A stretch of 64,000 bases of DNA from Anisakis pegreffii. Taxonomy: Eukaryota > Nematoda > Chromadorea > Rhabditida > Anisakidae. The translations under genes and the position numbers were made by a program. Under the pieces are notes generated by a model, which was given only the letters and a program-made list of their open reading frames with translations, made no database searches and was not told where the DNA came from. Within the stretch, counting starts at the first letter, position 1. Each line of letters opens with the position of its first letter. The stretch covers positions 1 to 64,000 of the forward strand of contig JAPYMA010002210.1 in NCBI GenBank assembly GCA_035041965.1. The letters are read 5' to 3'. Below, piece after piece: positions 1 through 10,812 of the stretch.

Positions 1-3000
1 AAGCCTAAGCCTAAGCCTAAGCCTAAGCCTAAGCCTAAGCCTAAGCCTAAGCCTAAGCCTAAGCCTAAGCCTAAGCCTAAGCCTAAGCCTAAGCCTAAGC
101 CTAAGCCTAAGCCTAAGCCTAAGCCTAAGCCTAAGCCTAAGCCTAAGCCTAAGCCTAAGCCCAAGCCTAAGCCTAAGCCCAAGCCTAAGCCTAAGCCCAA
201 GCCTAAGCCCAAGCCCAAGCCTCCAAGCCTAAGCCTAAGCCTAAGCCCAAGCCTAAGCCCAAGCCCAAGCCTAAGCCCAAGCCCAAGCCCAAGCCCAAGC
301 CCAAGCCCAAGCCCAAGCCTAAGCCCAAGCCCAAGCCCAAGCCCAAGCCTAAGCCCAAGCCCAAGCCCAAGCCCAAGCCCAAGCCCAAGCCCAAGCCCAA
401 GCCCAAGCCCAAGCCCAAGCCCAAGCCTAAGCCCAAGCCTAAGCCTAAGCCCAAGCCTAAGCCCAAGCCTAAGCCTAAGCCTAAGCCTAAGCCTAAGCCT
501 AAGCCTAAGCCCAAGCCTAAGCCTAAGCCTAAGCCTAAGCCTAAGCCTAAGCCTAAGCCTAAGCCCAAGCCTAAGCCTAAGCCTAAGCCTAAGCCTAAGC
601 CTAAGCCTAAGCCTAAGCCTAAGCCCAAGCCTAAGCCTAAGCCTAAGCCTAAGCCTAAGCCTAAGCCTAAGCCTAAGCCTAAGCCTAAGCCTAAGCCTAA
701 GCCTAAGCCTAAGCCTAAGCCTAAGCCCAAGCCTAAGCCTAAGCCTAAGCCTAAGCCCAAGCCTAAGCCTAAGCCCAAGCCTAAGCCTAAGCCCAAGCCT
801 AAGCCTAAGCCCAAGCCCAAGCCTAAGCCCAAGCCTAAGCCTAAGCCTAAGCCTAAGCCTAAGCCCAAGCCTAAGCCTAAGCCTAAGCCTAAGCCCAAGC
901 CCAAGCCCAAGCCCAAGCCCAAGCCTAAGCCTAAGCCTAAGCCTAAGCCCAAGCCCAAGCCTAAGCCCAAGCCCAAGCCCAAGCCTAAGCCCAAGCCCAA
1001 GCCCAAGCCCAAGCCCAAGCCCAAGCCTAAGCCTAAGCCTAAGCCCAAGCCTAAGCCTAAGCCCAAGCCCAAGCCCAAGCCTAAGCCTAAGCCTAAGCCC
1101 AAGCCTAAGCCCAAGCCCAAGCCCAAGCCCAAGCCCAAGCCTAAGCCTAAGCCTAAGCCCAAGCCTAAGCCTAAGCCTAAGCCCAAGCCCAAGCCTAAGC
1201 CTAAGCCTAAGCCTAAGCCTAAGCCTAAGCCTAAGCCTAAGCCTAAGCCCAAGCCTAAGCCTAAGCCTAAGCCTAAGCCTAAGCCTAAGCCTAAGCCTAA
1301 GCCTAAGCCTAAGCCTAAGCCCAAGCCTAAGCCTAAGCCTAAGCCTAAGCCTAAGCCTAAGCCCAAGCCTAAGCCCAAGCCTAAGCCTAAGCCTAAGCCT
1401 AAGCCCAAGCCTAAGCCTAAGCCTAAGCCTAAGCCTAAGCCTAAGCCTAAGCCTAAGCCTAAGCCTAAGCCTAAGCCTAAGCCTAAGCCTAAGCCTAAGC
1501 CTAAGCCTAAGCCCAAGCCTAAGCCTAAGCCTAAGCCTAAGCCTAAGCCTAAGCCCAAGCCTAAGCCCAAGCCCAAGCCTAAGCCTAAGCCCAAGCCCAA
1601 GCCTAAGCCTAAGCCCAAGCCTAAGCCCAAGCCCAAGCCTAAGCCCAAGCCCAAGCCCAAGCCTAAGCCCAAGCCCAAGCCTAAGCCCAAGCCCAAGCCC
1701 AAGCCTAAGCCTAAGCCCAAGCCTAAGCCCAAGCCCAAGCCCAAGCCCAAGCCCAAGCCCAAGCCCAAGCCCAAGCCTAAGCCTAAGCCCAAGCCCAAGC
1801 CTAAGCCCAAGCCCAAGCCTAAGCCTAAGCCTAAGCCTAAGCCTAAGCCCAAGCCTAAGCCTAAGCCTAAGCCTAAGCCTAAGCCTAAGCCTAAGCCTAA
1901 GCCTAAGCCTAAGCCTAAGCCTAAGCCTAAGCCTAAGCCTAAGCCTAAGCCTAAGCCTAAGCCTAAGCCTAAGCCTAAGCCTAAGCCTAAGCCTAAGCCT
2001 AAGCCTAAGCCTAAGCCTAAGCCTAAGCCTAAGCCCAAGCCTAAGCCTAAGCCTAAGCCTAAGCCTAAGCCTAAGCCTAAGCCTAAGCCCAAGCCTAAGC
2101 CTAAGCCTAAGCCCAAGCCTAAGCCTAAGCCCAAGCCTAAGCCCAAGCCTAAGCCTAAGCCTAAGCCCAAGCCCAAGCCTAAGCCTAAGCCCAAGCCCAA
2201 GCCTAAGCCCAAGCCCAAGCCCAAGCCCAAGCCCAAGCCCAAGCCCAAGCCTAAGCCCAAGCCTAAGCCCAAGCCTAAGCCTAAGCCCAAGCCCAAGCCT
2301 AAGCCTAAGCCCAAGCCCAAGCCTAAGCCCAAGCCCAAGCCCAAGCCTAAGCCCAAGCCTAAGCCCAAGCCCAAGCCCAAGCCCAAGCCCAAGCCCAAGC
2401 CTAAGCCCAAGCCCAAGCCCAAGCCCAAGCCCAAGCCCAAGCCCAAGCCCAAGCCTAAGCCCAAGCCCAAGCCCAAGCCCAAGCCTAAGCCCAAGCCTAA
2501 GCCCAAGCCCAAGCCTAAGCCTAAGCCTAAGCCTAAGCCTAAGCCTAAGCCTAAGCCTAAGCCTAAGCCTAAGCCTAAGCCTAAGCCTAAGCCTAAGCCT
2601 AAGCCTAAGCCTAAGCCTAAGCCTAAGCCTAAGCCTAAGCCCAAGCCTAAGCCTAAGCCTAAGCCTAAGCCTAAGCCCAAGCCTAAGCCTAAGCCTAAGC
2701 CTAAGCCCAAGCCTAAGCCTAAGCCTAAGCCCAAGCCTAAGCCTAAGCCTAAGCCTAAGCCTAAGCCTAAGCCTAAGCCTAAGCCTAAGCCTAAGCCTAA
2801 GCCCAAGCCCAAGCCTAAGCCCAAGCCCAAGCCTAAGCCCAAGCCTAAGCCTAAGCCTAAGCCCAAGCCTAAGCCTAAGCCTAAGCCTAAGCCCAAGCCC
2901 AAGCCTAAGCCCAAGCCCAAGCCTAAGCCCAAGCCCAAGCCCAAGCCTAAGCCTAAGCCTAAGCCTAAGCCTAAGCCCAAGCCCAAGCCCAAGCCCAAGC

Positions 3001-5556
3001 CCAAGCCCAAGCCCAAGCCTAAGCCCAAGCCTAAGCCCAAGCCCAAGCCCAAGCCCAAGCCTAAGCCCAAGCCTAAGCCTAAGCCCAAGCCCAAGCCTAA
3101 GCCTAAGCCTAAGCCTAAGCCTAAGCCCAAGCCTAAGCCTAAGCCTAAGCCTAAGCCTAAGCCTAAGCCTAAGCCCAAGCCTAAGCCTAAGCCTAAGCCT
3201 AAGCCTAAGCCTAAGCCTAAGCCTAAGCCTAAGCCTAAGCCTAAGCCTAAGCCTAAGCCTAAGCCTAAGCCTAAGCCTAAGCCTAAGCCTAAGCCTAAGC
3301 CTAAGCCCAAGCCTAAGCCTAAGCCTAAGCCTAAGCCTAAGCCTAAGCCTAAGCCTAAGCCTAAGCCTAAGCCTAAGCCTAAGCCTAAGCCTAAGCCTAA
3401 GCCTAAGCCTAAGCCCAAGCCTAAGCCTAAGCCTAAGCCTAAGCCTAAGCCTAAGCCCAAGCCCAAGCCTAAGCCTAAGCCTAAGCCCAAGCCTAAGCCT
3501 AAGCCTAAGCCCAAGCCTAAGCCTAAGCCTAAGCCCAAGCCTAAGCCCAAGCCCAAGCCTAAGCCCAAGCCTAAGCCTAAGCCTAAGCCCAAGCCTAAGC
3601 CCAAGCCTAAGCCCAAGCCTAAGCCTAAGCCTAAGCCCAAGCCCAAGCCCAAGCCCAAGCCCAAGCCCAAGCCCAAGCCTAAGCCTAAGCCTAAGCCTAA
3701 GCCTAAGCCCAAGCCTAAGCCTAAGCCCAAGCCTAAGCCTAAGCCTAAGCCTAAGCCTAAGCCTAAGCCTAAGCCTAAGCCTAAGCCTAAGCCTAAGCCT
3801 AAGCCTAAGCCCAAGCCTAAGCCTAAGCCTAAGCCCAAGCCTAAGCCTAAGCCTAAGCCTAAGCCCAAGCCCAAGCCTAAGCCCAAGCCTAAGCCCAAGC
3901 CTAAGCCTAAGCCTAAGCCTAAGCCTAAGCCTAAGCCTAAGCCCAAGCCTAAGCCTAAGCCTAAGCCTAAGCCTAAGCCTAAGCCTAAGCCTAAGCCTAA
4001 GCCTAAGCCTAAGCCTAAGCCTAAGCCTAAGCCTAAGCCTAAGCCTAAGCCTAAGCCTAAGCCTAAGCCCAAGCCTAAGCCTAAGCCTAAGCCCAAGCCT
4101 AAGCCCAAGCCTAAGCCTAAGCCCAAGCCTAAGCCTAAGCCCAAGCCTAAGCCTAAGCCTAAGCCCAAGCCCAAGCCTAAGCCTAAGCCCAAGCCTAAGC
4201 CCAAGCCTAAGCCTAAGCCTAAGCCCAAGCCCAAGCCTAAGCCTAAGCCTAAGCCCAAGCCCAAGCCCAAGCCCAAGCCTAAGCCTAAGCCCAAGCCTAA
4301 GCCTAAGCCTAAGCCTAAGCCTAAGCCCAAGCCCAAGCCTAAGCCTAAGCCTAAGCCTAAGCCCAAGCCTAAGCCTAAGCCTAAGCCTAAGCCTAAGCCT
4401 AAGCCTAAGCCCAAGCCTAAGCCCAAGCCCAAGCCTAAGCCTAAGCCCAAGCCTAAGCCCAAGCCTAAGCCTAAGCCTAAGCCTAAGCCTAAGCCTAAGC
4501 CTAAGCCTAAGCCTAAGCCCAAGCCCAAGCCTAAGCCTAAGCCTAAGCCTAAGCCCAAGCCTAAGCCTAAGCCTAAGCCCAAGCCTAAGCCTAAGCCTAA
4601 GCCTAAGCCTAAGCCTAAGCCTAAGCCTAAGCCTAAGCCCAAGCCTAAGCCTAAGCCTAAGCCTAAGCCCAAGCCTAAGCCTAAGCCTAAGCCTAAGCCT
4701 AAGCCTAAGCCCAAGCCTAAGCCTAAGCCCAAGCCCAAGCCTAAGCCCAAGCCTAAGCCCAAGCCCAAGCCTCAAGCCCAAGCCTAAGCCCAAGCCTAAG
4801 CCCAAGCCTAAGCCTAAGCCTAAGCCTAAGCCTAAGCCTAAGCCCAAGCCTAAGCCCAAGCCTAAGCCCAAGCCTAAGCCCAAGCCTAAGCCCAAGCCTA
4901 AGCCTAAGCCCAAGCCCAAGCCTAAGCCTAAGCCTAAGCCCAAGCCTAAGCCTAAGCCTAAGCCTAAGCCTAAGCCTAAGCCTAAGCCCAAGCCCAAGCC
5001 TAAGCCTAAGCCTAAGCCCAAGCCTAAGCCCAAGCCTAAGCCTAAGCCCAAGCCTAAGCCCAAGCCTAAGCCTAAGCCTAAGCCTAAGCCTAAGCCTAAG
5101 CCCAAGCCTAAGCCTAAGCCTAAGCCTAAGCCTAAGCCTAAGCCTAAGCCTAAGCCTAAGCCTAAGCCTAAGCCTAAGCCCAAGCCTAAGCCTAAGCCTA
5201 AGCCCAAGCCTAAGCCTAAGCCCAAGCCTAAGCCTAAGCCTAAGCCTAAGCCTAAGCCTAAGCCTAAGCCTAAGCCTAAGCCTAAGCCTAAGCCTAAGCC
5301 TAAGCCTAAGCCTAAGCCTAAGCCTAAGCCTAAGCCTAAGCCTAAGCCTAAGCCTAAGCCTAAGCCTAAGCCTAAGCCTAAGCCTAAGCCTAAGCCCAAG
5401 CCTAAGCCTAAGCCTAAGCCTAAGCCTAAGCCTAAGCCTAAGCCTAAGCCTAAGCCTAAGCCTAAGCCTAAGCCTAAGCCTAAGCCTAAGCCTAAGCCTA
5501 AGCCTAAGCCTAAGCCTAAGCCTAAGCCTAAGCCTAAGCCTAAGCCTAAGCCTAAG
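1..5556. repeat. Nematode telomere, TTAGGC with TTGGGC variants
   Basis: Uninterrupted hexamer array GCCTAA (TTAGGC on the other strand), the canonical nematode telomere repeat, so base 1 is at or close to a chromosome end. The outer 160 bases are pure GCCTAA. From there inward a single-base variant, GCCCAA (TTGGGC), is mixed in. The hexamer phase is broken only at about 221-226 (an 8-nt unit, GCCTCCAA) and about 4769-4775 (a 7-nt unit, GCCTCAA). Neither unit has a stop codon in some frames, which creates long Gly-Leu and Leu-Arg reading frames on the minus strand; these are artefacts. Variant-rich stretches recur along the array (see findings). Confidence 0.98.
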
Positions 5557-5644
5557 CCAAGCACTACAGCCTAAGCCTAAGCCTAAGCCTAAGCCTAAGC
5601 CTAAGCCTAAGCCTAAGCCTAAGCCTAAGCCTAAGCCTGCTGTA
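5557..5644. repeat. Telomere-subtelomere junction with a separated telomeric island
   Basis: The array breaks at a 5-nt unit (GCCAA) followed by GCACTACA. It resumes as about 11.7 perfect GCCTAA units (5569-5638) and ends for good at CTGCTGTAAGC. The island is bounded by TACAGC (5565-5570) on the left and GCTGTA (5639-5644) on the right, which are exact reverse complements. Unique sequence begins at about 5645. Confidence 0.9.
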
Positions 5645-6022
5645 AGCATTGACGCGAACCGATTCTTGATTAGTGGAGTCGGTTTCAGGCGAGAAGTGTC
5701 AAATTGCTGCAATTCTATGACTGATTTAGTGAACACTGCATTGTTACTCAATCACTCTGAACAAAAAACCTATGTCTCGCATCTTCGCAAAATCTCATTC
5801 AATATTATTTTTCGTAGCAACTTGACAGTTTCATCCGACTCAGTTCGTCAACACTAAATCCTTCATCCACATCTTCCTTCGGAATGCCTTTCCAAATATC
5901 TAACTCATTATTACGCAACACCTCTCCTTACCAGCTGCTCTTACAAGGAAGGGTCACGAACTTAGTTAGTGCATCGCTGTTCCGGATGAAACTATATACT
6001 AGCGCTGAGATACGCATTTTTC
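5645..6022. other. Subtelomeric unique sequence, no gene seen
   Basis: Short open frames only, none with recognisable protein features. A frame that starts on the minus strand near 5751 and runs into the telomere is an artefact of the stop-free repeat. A 12-mer, GCATCGCTGTTC (5971-5982), recurs at 6755-6766, at the far end of the foldback element. Confidence 0.6.
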
Positions 6023-6758
6023 ATGCAATCAGAATAGGAATAATGACAACAATAATGATAATAAAAGCAATAATAATAATAATGATACCTTGATGGCCAA
6101 ATAATGCGTAAAGATGGTGAAATTTGGGAAACGTTTCGACGTGATACGTCAGCCTCAGTCGTAGAGGTTGGTTGATATTTGTCGAAGGTATGTAAAATGA
6201 AACTTAGCTAACACCCTCAGTAGGTTTTGGTGGATTAATTGTTGGGAATTAGAATAATCCCCGGCGGTTGGATATAGGCATGTTATGAATATAGGAAAGA
6301 AAGATTTGCTGATAATGACTGTCGCAATGCACGGAAATAGTGATAATAATAGTGAAAATGTTGGTGATAGTAATAATGATAATAATAGTAGTAATAATAG
6401 ATAATAAATAATAACTAGATAATAGGTAATAGTGGTAGTAATAGTAGTGATAACAGTAACAGTAATATCAATTTTTAATAGTGTTAATAGCGTTCAAGAG
6501 TAGTTTCGATGTATCAGAAGGAGTTAATGAATTGCATCGCTTCACTCATTTCATGCCGGATGTTGACATCTGGTTTCAGTTTCTCGATGTAGATGGCCTC
6601 GACAAATATCAACCAACATCTGCGACTGAGGCTGACGTATCACGTCGAAACGTTTCGCAAATTTCACCATCTTTACGCATTATTTGGTCATAAAGGTGTC
6701 ATATTTATTATTGCTTTTATTATCATTAGTATTGTCATTATTCCTATTCTGATTGCAT
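6023..6758. mobile_element. Foldback (long inverted-repeat) element
   Basis: Bases 6023-6186 read as the reverse complement of 6599-6758 with only scattered mismatches, including the shared block CGTTTCGACGTGATACGTCA (left arm) and its complement in the right arm. The arms are about 160 bp each, around a spacer of about 410 bp rich in AAT-type triplets (6330-6470). No transposase-like frame is present. It could be a non-autonomous foldback transposon or MITE, or a local inverted duplication. A transcript would fold into a long hairpin. Confidence 0.8.
6330..6475. repeat. AAT/AGT-type degenerate microsatellite
   Basis: Run of GATAATAATAGTGATAGTAA-like triplets inside the spacer of the foldback element; imperfect, low-complexity sequence. 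Confidence 0.7.
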
Positions 6759-7379
6759 CGCTGTTCTTTTATTGCCGCTTGGATGATAAACTACAAATAT
6801 TGAATGAACTGGGAATGATTATTGTGATAATGTATAATTCAAGATGAGTACATTACCGAAACTGTATGAAATGCCATGTTTTAACATAATCCCGGATCAA
6901 GATTAGGATTTAAAGGCCAGAATCGCCGGATCCACTGCAAACACTAATTTAAACGCAAAAATGCAAGTATCCGTACTTCTCGTTATTGATGATGAAAATC
7001 CCTTGTTTATGAAACAGATTTTACTCTCTCATTGTTGTCGCCTTTCTTGCGGTGTTATAAAATCAAATCAATGGATAATCCAAGCAAACGTGAACTTCGG
7101 TATGAAGCTGTTTGTTTGCCACATATGTTCTCAACCTAGCGGCAGCTCGTGTTGAGCAATGAGTACCCGAATTTTGCCCGAATTGGGCTCCAGCTCGTAA
7201 TCAGGCCTACGCTGTCACGTTGTTGTTTAAGGGCTGAACTGCACATAGGTGACCCGGTGCAACGAGATCATAATCATATGCTTTCAACCTTACGACCGAT
7301 ATAGTACAGAAGAAATCAAACTGGAACATCACACGTCACTTATATCTGGATGCTAAAAAGTTTAAGCACCGTCGAAAAA

Positions 7380-7475
7380 TTTTGCTTTTGTGAGGAGATA
7401 TAGCTGATTTTTGAGACGTATTTCGAGTAGCCGGGCTGTACTCGTTTCAATGGGTTTGTAACGACTATACGCACT
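7380..7475 (+). repeat. Partial copy of the subtelomeric repeat family
   Basis: Contains GAGGAGATATAGCTGATTTT followed by a CGGGCTGTACTCGTTTCAAT-like stretch. These are landmarks shared with copies at 8220-8395 and the array at 18120-19745. Similarity fades at about 7475, shortly before the SL1 copy. Confidence 0.6.
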
Positions 7476-7493
7476 TGTCGTTAATCTTTTAAT

Positions 7494-7515
7494 CTCAAAC
7501 TTGGGTAATTAAACC
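7494..7515 (-). other. Exact copy of the SL1 spliced-leader sequence
   Basis: The 22 bases at 7515-7494 on the minus strand equal the canonical nematode SL1 leader (starting GGTTTAATTACCC, ending AAGTTTGAG). In a functional SL RNA gene the leader is followed directly by a GT splice donor. Here GAG is followed by ATTAAAAG, so this is not an intact SL RNA gene. The sequence downstream in the SL1 sense is a partial subtelomeric repeat. The simplest inferences are a reverse-transcribed copy of a trans-spliced RNA inserted near the telomere, or a decayed SL RNA pseudogene. Confidence 0.85.
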
Positions 7516-8044
7516 ATAGCCATAGCATTCGTAGGAAAATGTAATCGATAATGATAACGACGTAATCAACGACATTCATAATGACGACAGTGTTATACTA
7601 ACAGTAATAATAACATTATTAATGATAACAACACCTCGCGATAATATCTCTTAAATTCAAAATTTCCAATTACTTATTACTCATTTCGAATTAATCTTAA
7701 CTGTTATCAATATTGTGACCTTAGCTATTAATATCATTAGTCACCTTAACTATTAGTAATAAATATAACTTAACTATTAGTAATACGGCTTACAATAATC
7801 TACAACGATACAGATAAACCGTACAGAACAAGAAATGTGGAATGAATGATTCGCCATTCTTACTTTCGATATTCATATTCTCGTGTTGTTCTTATTCGTT
7901 TTTATTAATAATCCTTATGATGGCTTATATCTGATGCCCTTCTTATCACATTTCCTATCTTGCCTTTGTTCAGTCTCCTTAGATTCTTATGGTAACGTTG
8001 TAAATTCATGAATCATTTTCTTTTCGTATTTTAAACTCTTTTCC

Positions 8045-8395
8045 GTTTCGTGATTATCTAATCGCGACAGGGTTGTATCACTATTGATCAATCTGTACAT
8101 TCCTATAGCAGTTTAAGGGTCACCAACTTCAAACTCACCGTATCCTCAGGTTTGCTCAGTAACATGACCATTTCTTCACTCAGTTGCATTCCTCAGATTC
8201 TTTAGAATTAGAGAAATATATATTTTGAAGGCCGAATATGCAGATGTAGCTGATTTTCTAGATGTATCGGACGTAGCTGGGCGGCGCTTGTTTCAATACA
8301 TTGTATCACCATTGATCAATCTATACGTTCCTGTAGCAGTATTAGGATCACCATCTTCAAACTCACCGTGTCCTCAGGTTTGCTGATCTATTGAA
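8045..8395 (+). repeat. Two tandem copies of the subtelomeric repeat family
   Basis: Two segments align well: about 8064-8160 and about 8298-8393. Each runs TTGTATCAC.ATTGATCAATCT, then a GTAGCAGT-like block, a GGATCACCATCTTCAAACTC-like block and CCTCAGGTTTGCT. The second is preceded by ATATATTTTGAAGGCCGAAT and GATGTAGCTGATTTTCTAGA, matching landmarks in the 18-19.7 kb array. Confidence 0.75.
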
Positions 8396-8399
8396 AGTA

Positions 8400-9859
8400 C
8401 GAATAAGATCTCATACTTCCGGTTTCCAAAACTGATAGTGAGCGGATAAACGCTTAGCGTCATACCCGGTTTACTCGCTAATTCGATAATTCAGTGTTAT
8501 GTGTCGTTCTCAATTAGCTACTTCATATTATTTGTCTCAATTAGGTATTTGGTATTATTGGTCTCAATTATGTTCTATTTTGAAGATCGGAGACCACCAA
8601 ATAATGAATAATGAAATGTTGAAATAATGAAATGCAGTGTTGAAAAAGTGCATTCAAATATTTTATTGTTCCATAAATTGTTCAACGTAATTGAATTTGA
8701 AAACGCATCTGGATAAATTGAAATTATTTTTCTAAATTTCAAGTTTTCTCCATTACAATTTGAGAAATAATCAACATATAAAATGACATTTGTTGAATAA
8801 TGAAAATATTACATGGAATAAAGATGTGTTATAAGAATTTAGTGCATGTACAATAGTACTTGAACAATGAAAGCTGGGTTAAACTAATTAAAAAATCTCT
8901 TTGCAAATATAATTCATTTTAAAAACAAGATCGATCAACAGAAGTCGAAAAGCGGGCGTATCACTCTCTGTTCTGGCAAGGAGGTAAAAAAGCTCTGCGG
9001 AAATTTAAAAAATGGGTCTAAGCGGCGACAAGCATCAGCTCTGAATCGAACATGAGTCTAATATATCACTCGGTTAGTTTTGGAAGTGCTTTGATATTGA
9101 GTCAAAATTCAGCCTTTTCTCTGCAATATATTCTGAGATCAACCAATCAACATCCACTCAAATGAACACGTTTGAGACGGTATGATATCAGTAACAATGT
9201 CGCTGATTCTCCTCTATGGTGGAATCTCGGTGAGATAGCTGCAGGTTTTTGCTTCATTCCAATAACCAGAACAATTTCTGCCATTTTAACACGTGCTTTG
9301 ATCAGATTCTTCGCTTAGGTCCGTTTCCCAACTTTTGTTTCATTTACTCATTCAATTACTTCACCTAGATTTACTCATTATCATTCATATCATACAAGAA
9401 TTTTCGTCACTAATAACTGCTAAGCAGATAGTTGCTCCAATAACTAACAGCAACATTTCTAATTTCTCTGAACTGAGTTCACGACCCAGTCAAGTAACGA
9501 AGTGAATCAGCCGTTTACAAGAGTCCCACATTCCAATTAATGCAGTTGAGGGGTTAACCCATTCGAAAAATTTGAGAATTATTACTCTCCTAAGAGAACG
9601 ATTAAATGCAACTCTTGTTTATGATCTGCCTAGCATTGAACAGAACCACTCGATTCAACAAAAATATTATGCTTTATTCGGCTATCTTCTTGTTCCTCAA
9701 ACAGCTTCGGCTTATAATAAGCCACCAATGTTGCAATACAACAGTCATGAAAATAATATCGCTTTAATGAACTTATCAACGTAGTGAAATTATTAGTTAT
9801 ATTAACAGGAATAACATCAGTGATGACCACAATTGTAATATCATTAACAACATCATCCA

Positions 9860-9893
<34 letters not shown>

Positions 9894-10812
9894 TTCACTG
9901 ATAACAGTAATAAAGCAGTGACAATGATAGTCACAAGTAACAATGACAACAGCAATGAAAAATAAAAATTGATTGAGCAAAGAAGCGCATGCGTCCGCGT
10001 TTAATGAGATCGACCACGACCGCAATCACATTTAACTCAGACCGCGATAAAGTACAAATGTTCGATTATGAAACAAACGTAACAACATTACAATTTGGGT
10101 GAACAACTTCAAAACAGAATCGATTCCTTGTTGACTGTTTTGCAAGAAAGAAAAAGAGTGAATAAATTAGGAATGAAAAGAAATATGATAATGAGTGATT
10201 AAAGAGAGAGTCTTTCATATTCATTCAGGCATCCGACGAAATCACTTTCCGAATTCACTTTTCAGTTCAATACGTTTAAATTAATTCGAATTGGAAATAA
10301 CTTCAATGCAAGATCACAAAATTTTTAGTCGAATCATCATGGAGACTTCCCATACCACATACCATTACAGATCACAAGAGCGTTAAACGTTTCGATAACA
10401 AATCAAGAAAAGATTAATAACAGTTAGAAAATAATCAGGTATTTCAGTCGACAGTGAATTCATTCAATTCCTCATGCAAAAATACTCAATTAATGCACTG
10501 CTGATTATGTTTGCTGTTTCGTGATATCATCACCACAGAAACGTCATAAATTGATTCATTTCTTCACTTGACAATTTCCTTCTTAAGTCTCGAAAATGAA
10601 TATCACTACCGAAAAGAACATATAAAAAAGACATGTGGGTCGTGTACACATATCGAGATCAATCAGGACGTTATTAACGATAATATCATGCAAAAAACTA
10701 ATACTTTTATCTCAAGGTGTGATTCTATTAACTTCATTGGTACAATAACTTTCAAAAAAAAACATTTTGAAAAAACTCAATTCACAAATATTCACTTTTA
10801 TAACCCAAAAAA
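8400..10812. other. Gene-free subtelomeric stretch
   Basis: No recognisable gene. Short frames on both strands (for example 9572-9784 plus and 9630-10025 minus) are mutual shadows over low-complexity sequence. A (AAT)n microsatellite of about ten units lies near 9862-9892. The last few hundred bases are the 3' flank of the rib-2 gene; I see no clear AATAAA there. Confidence 0.6.

Noticed and set aside
203..5751. Long minus-strand open frames of Gly-Leu and Leu-Arg repeats
   Set aside because: Translation of stop-free telomere hexamers; no coding evidence.
7200..7310. rRNA or tRNA fragment suggested by short matches such as TCATATGCTT and CTTACGACC
   Set aside because: Matches are about 10 bases long with no continuation; considered chance.
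7360..7515. Functional SL1 RNA gene
   Set aside because: No GT donor after the leader and no SL RNA-like body; the nearest Sm-site-like run (AATTTTTCG on the minus strand) is about 130 nt from the leader start, too far.
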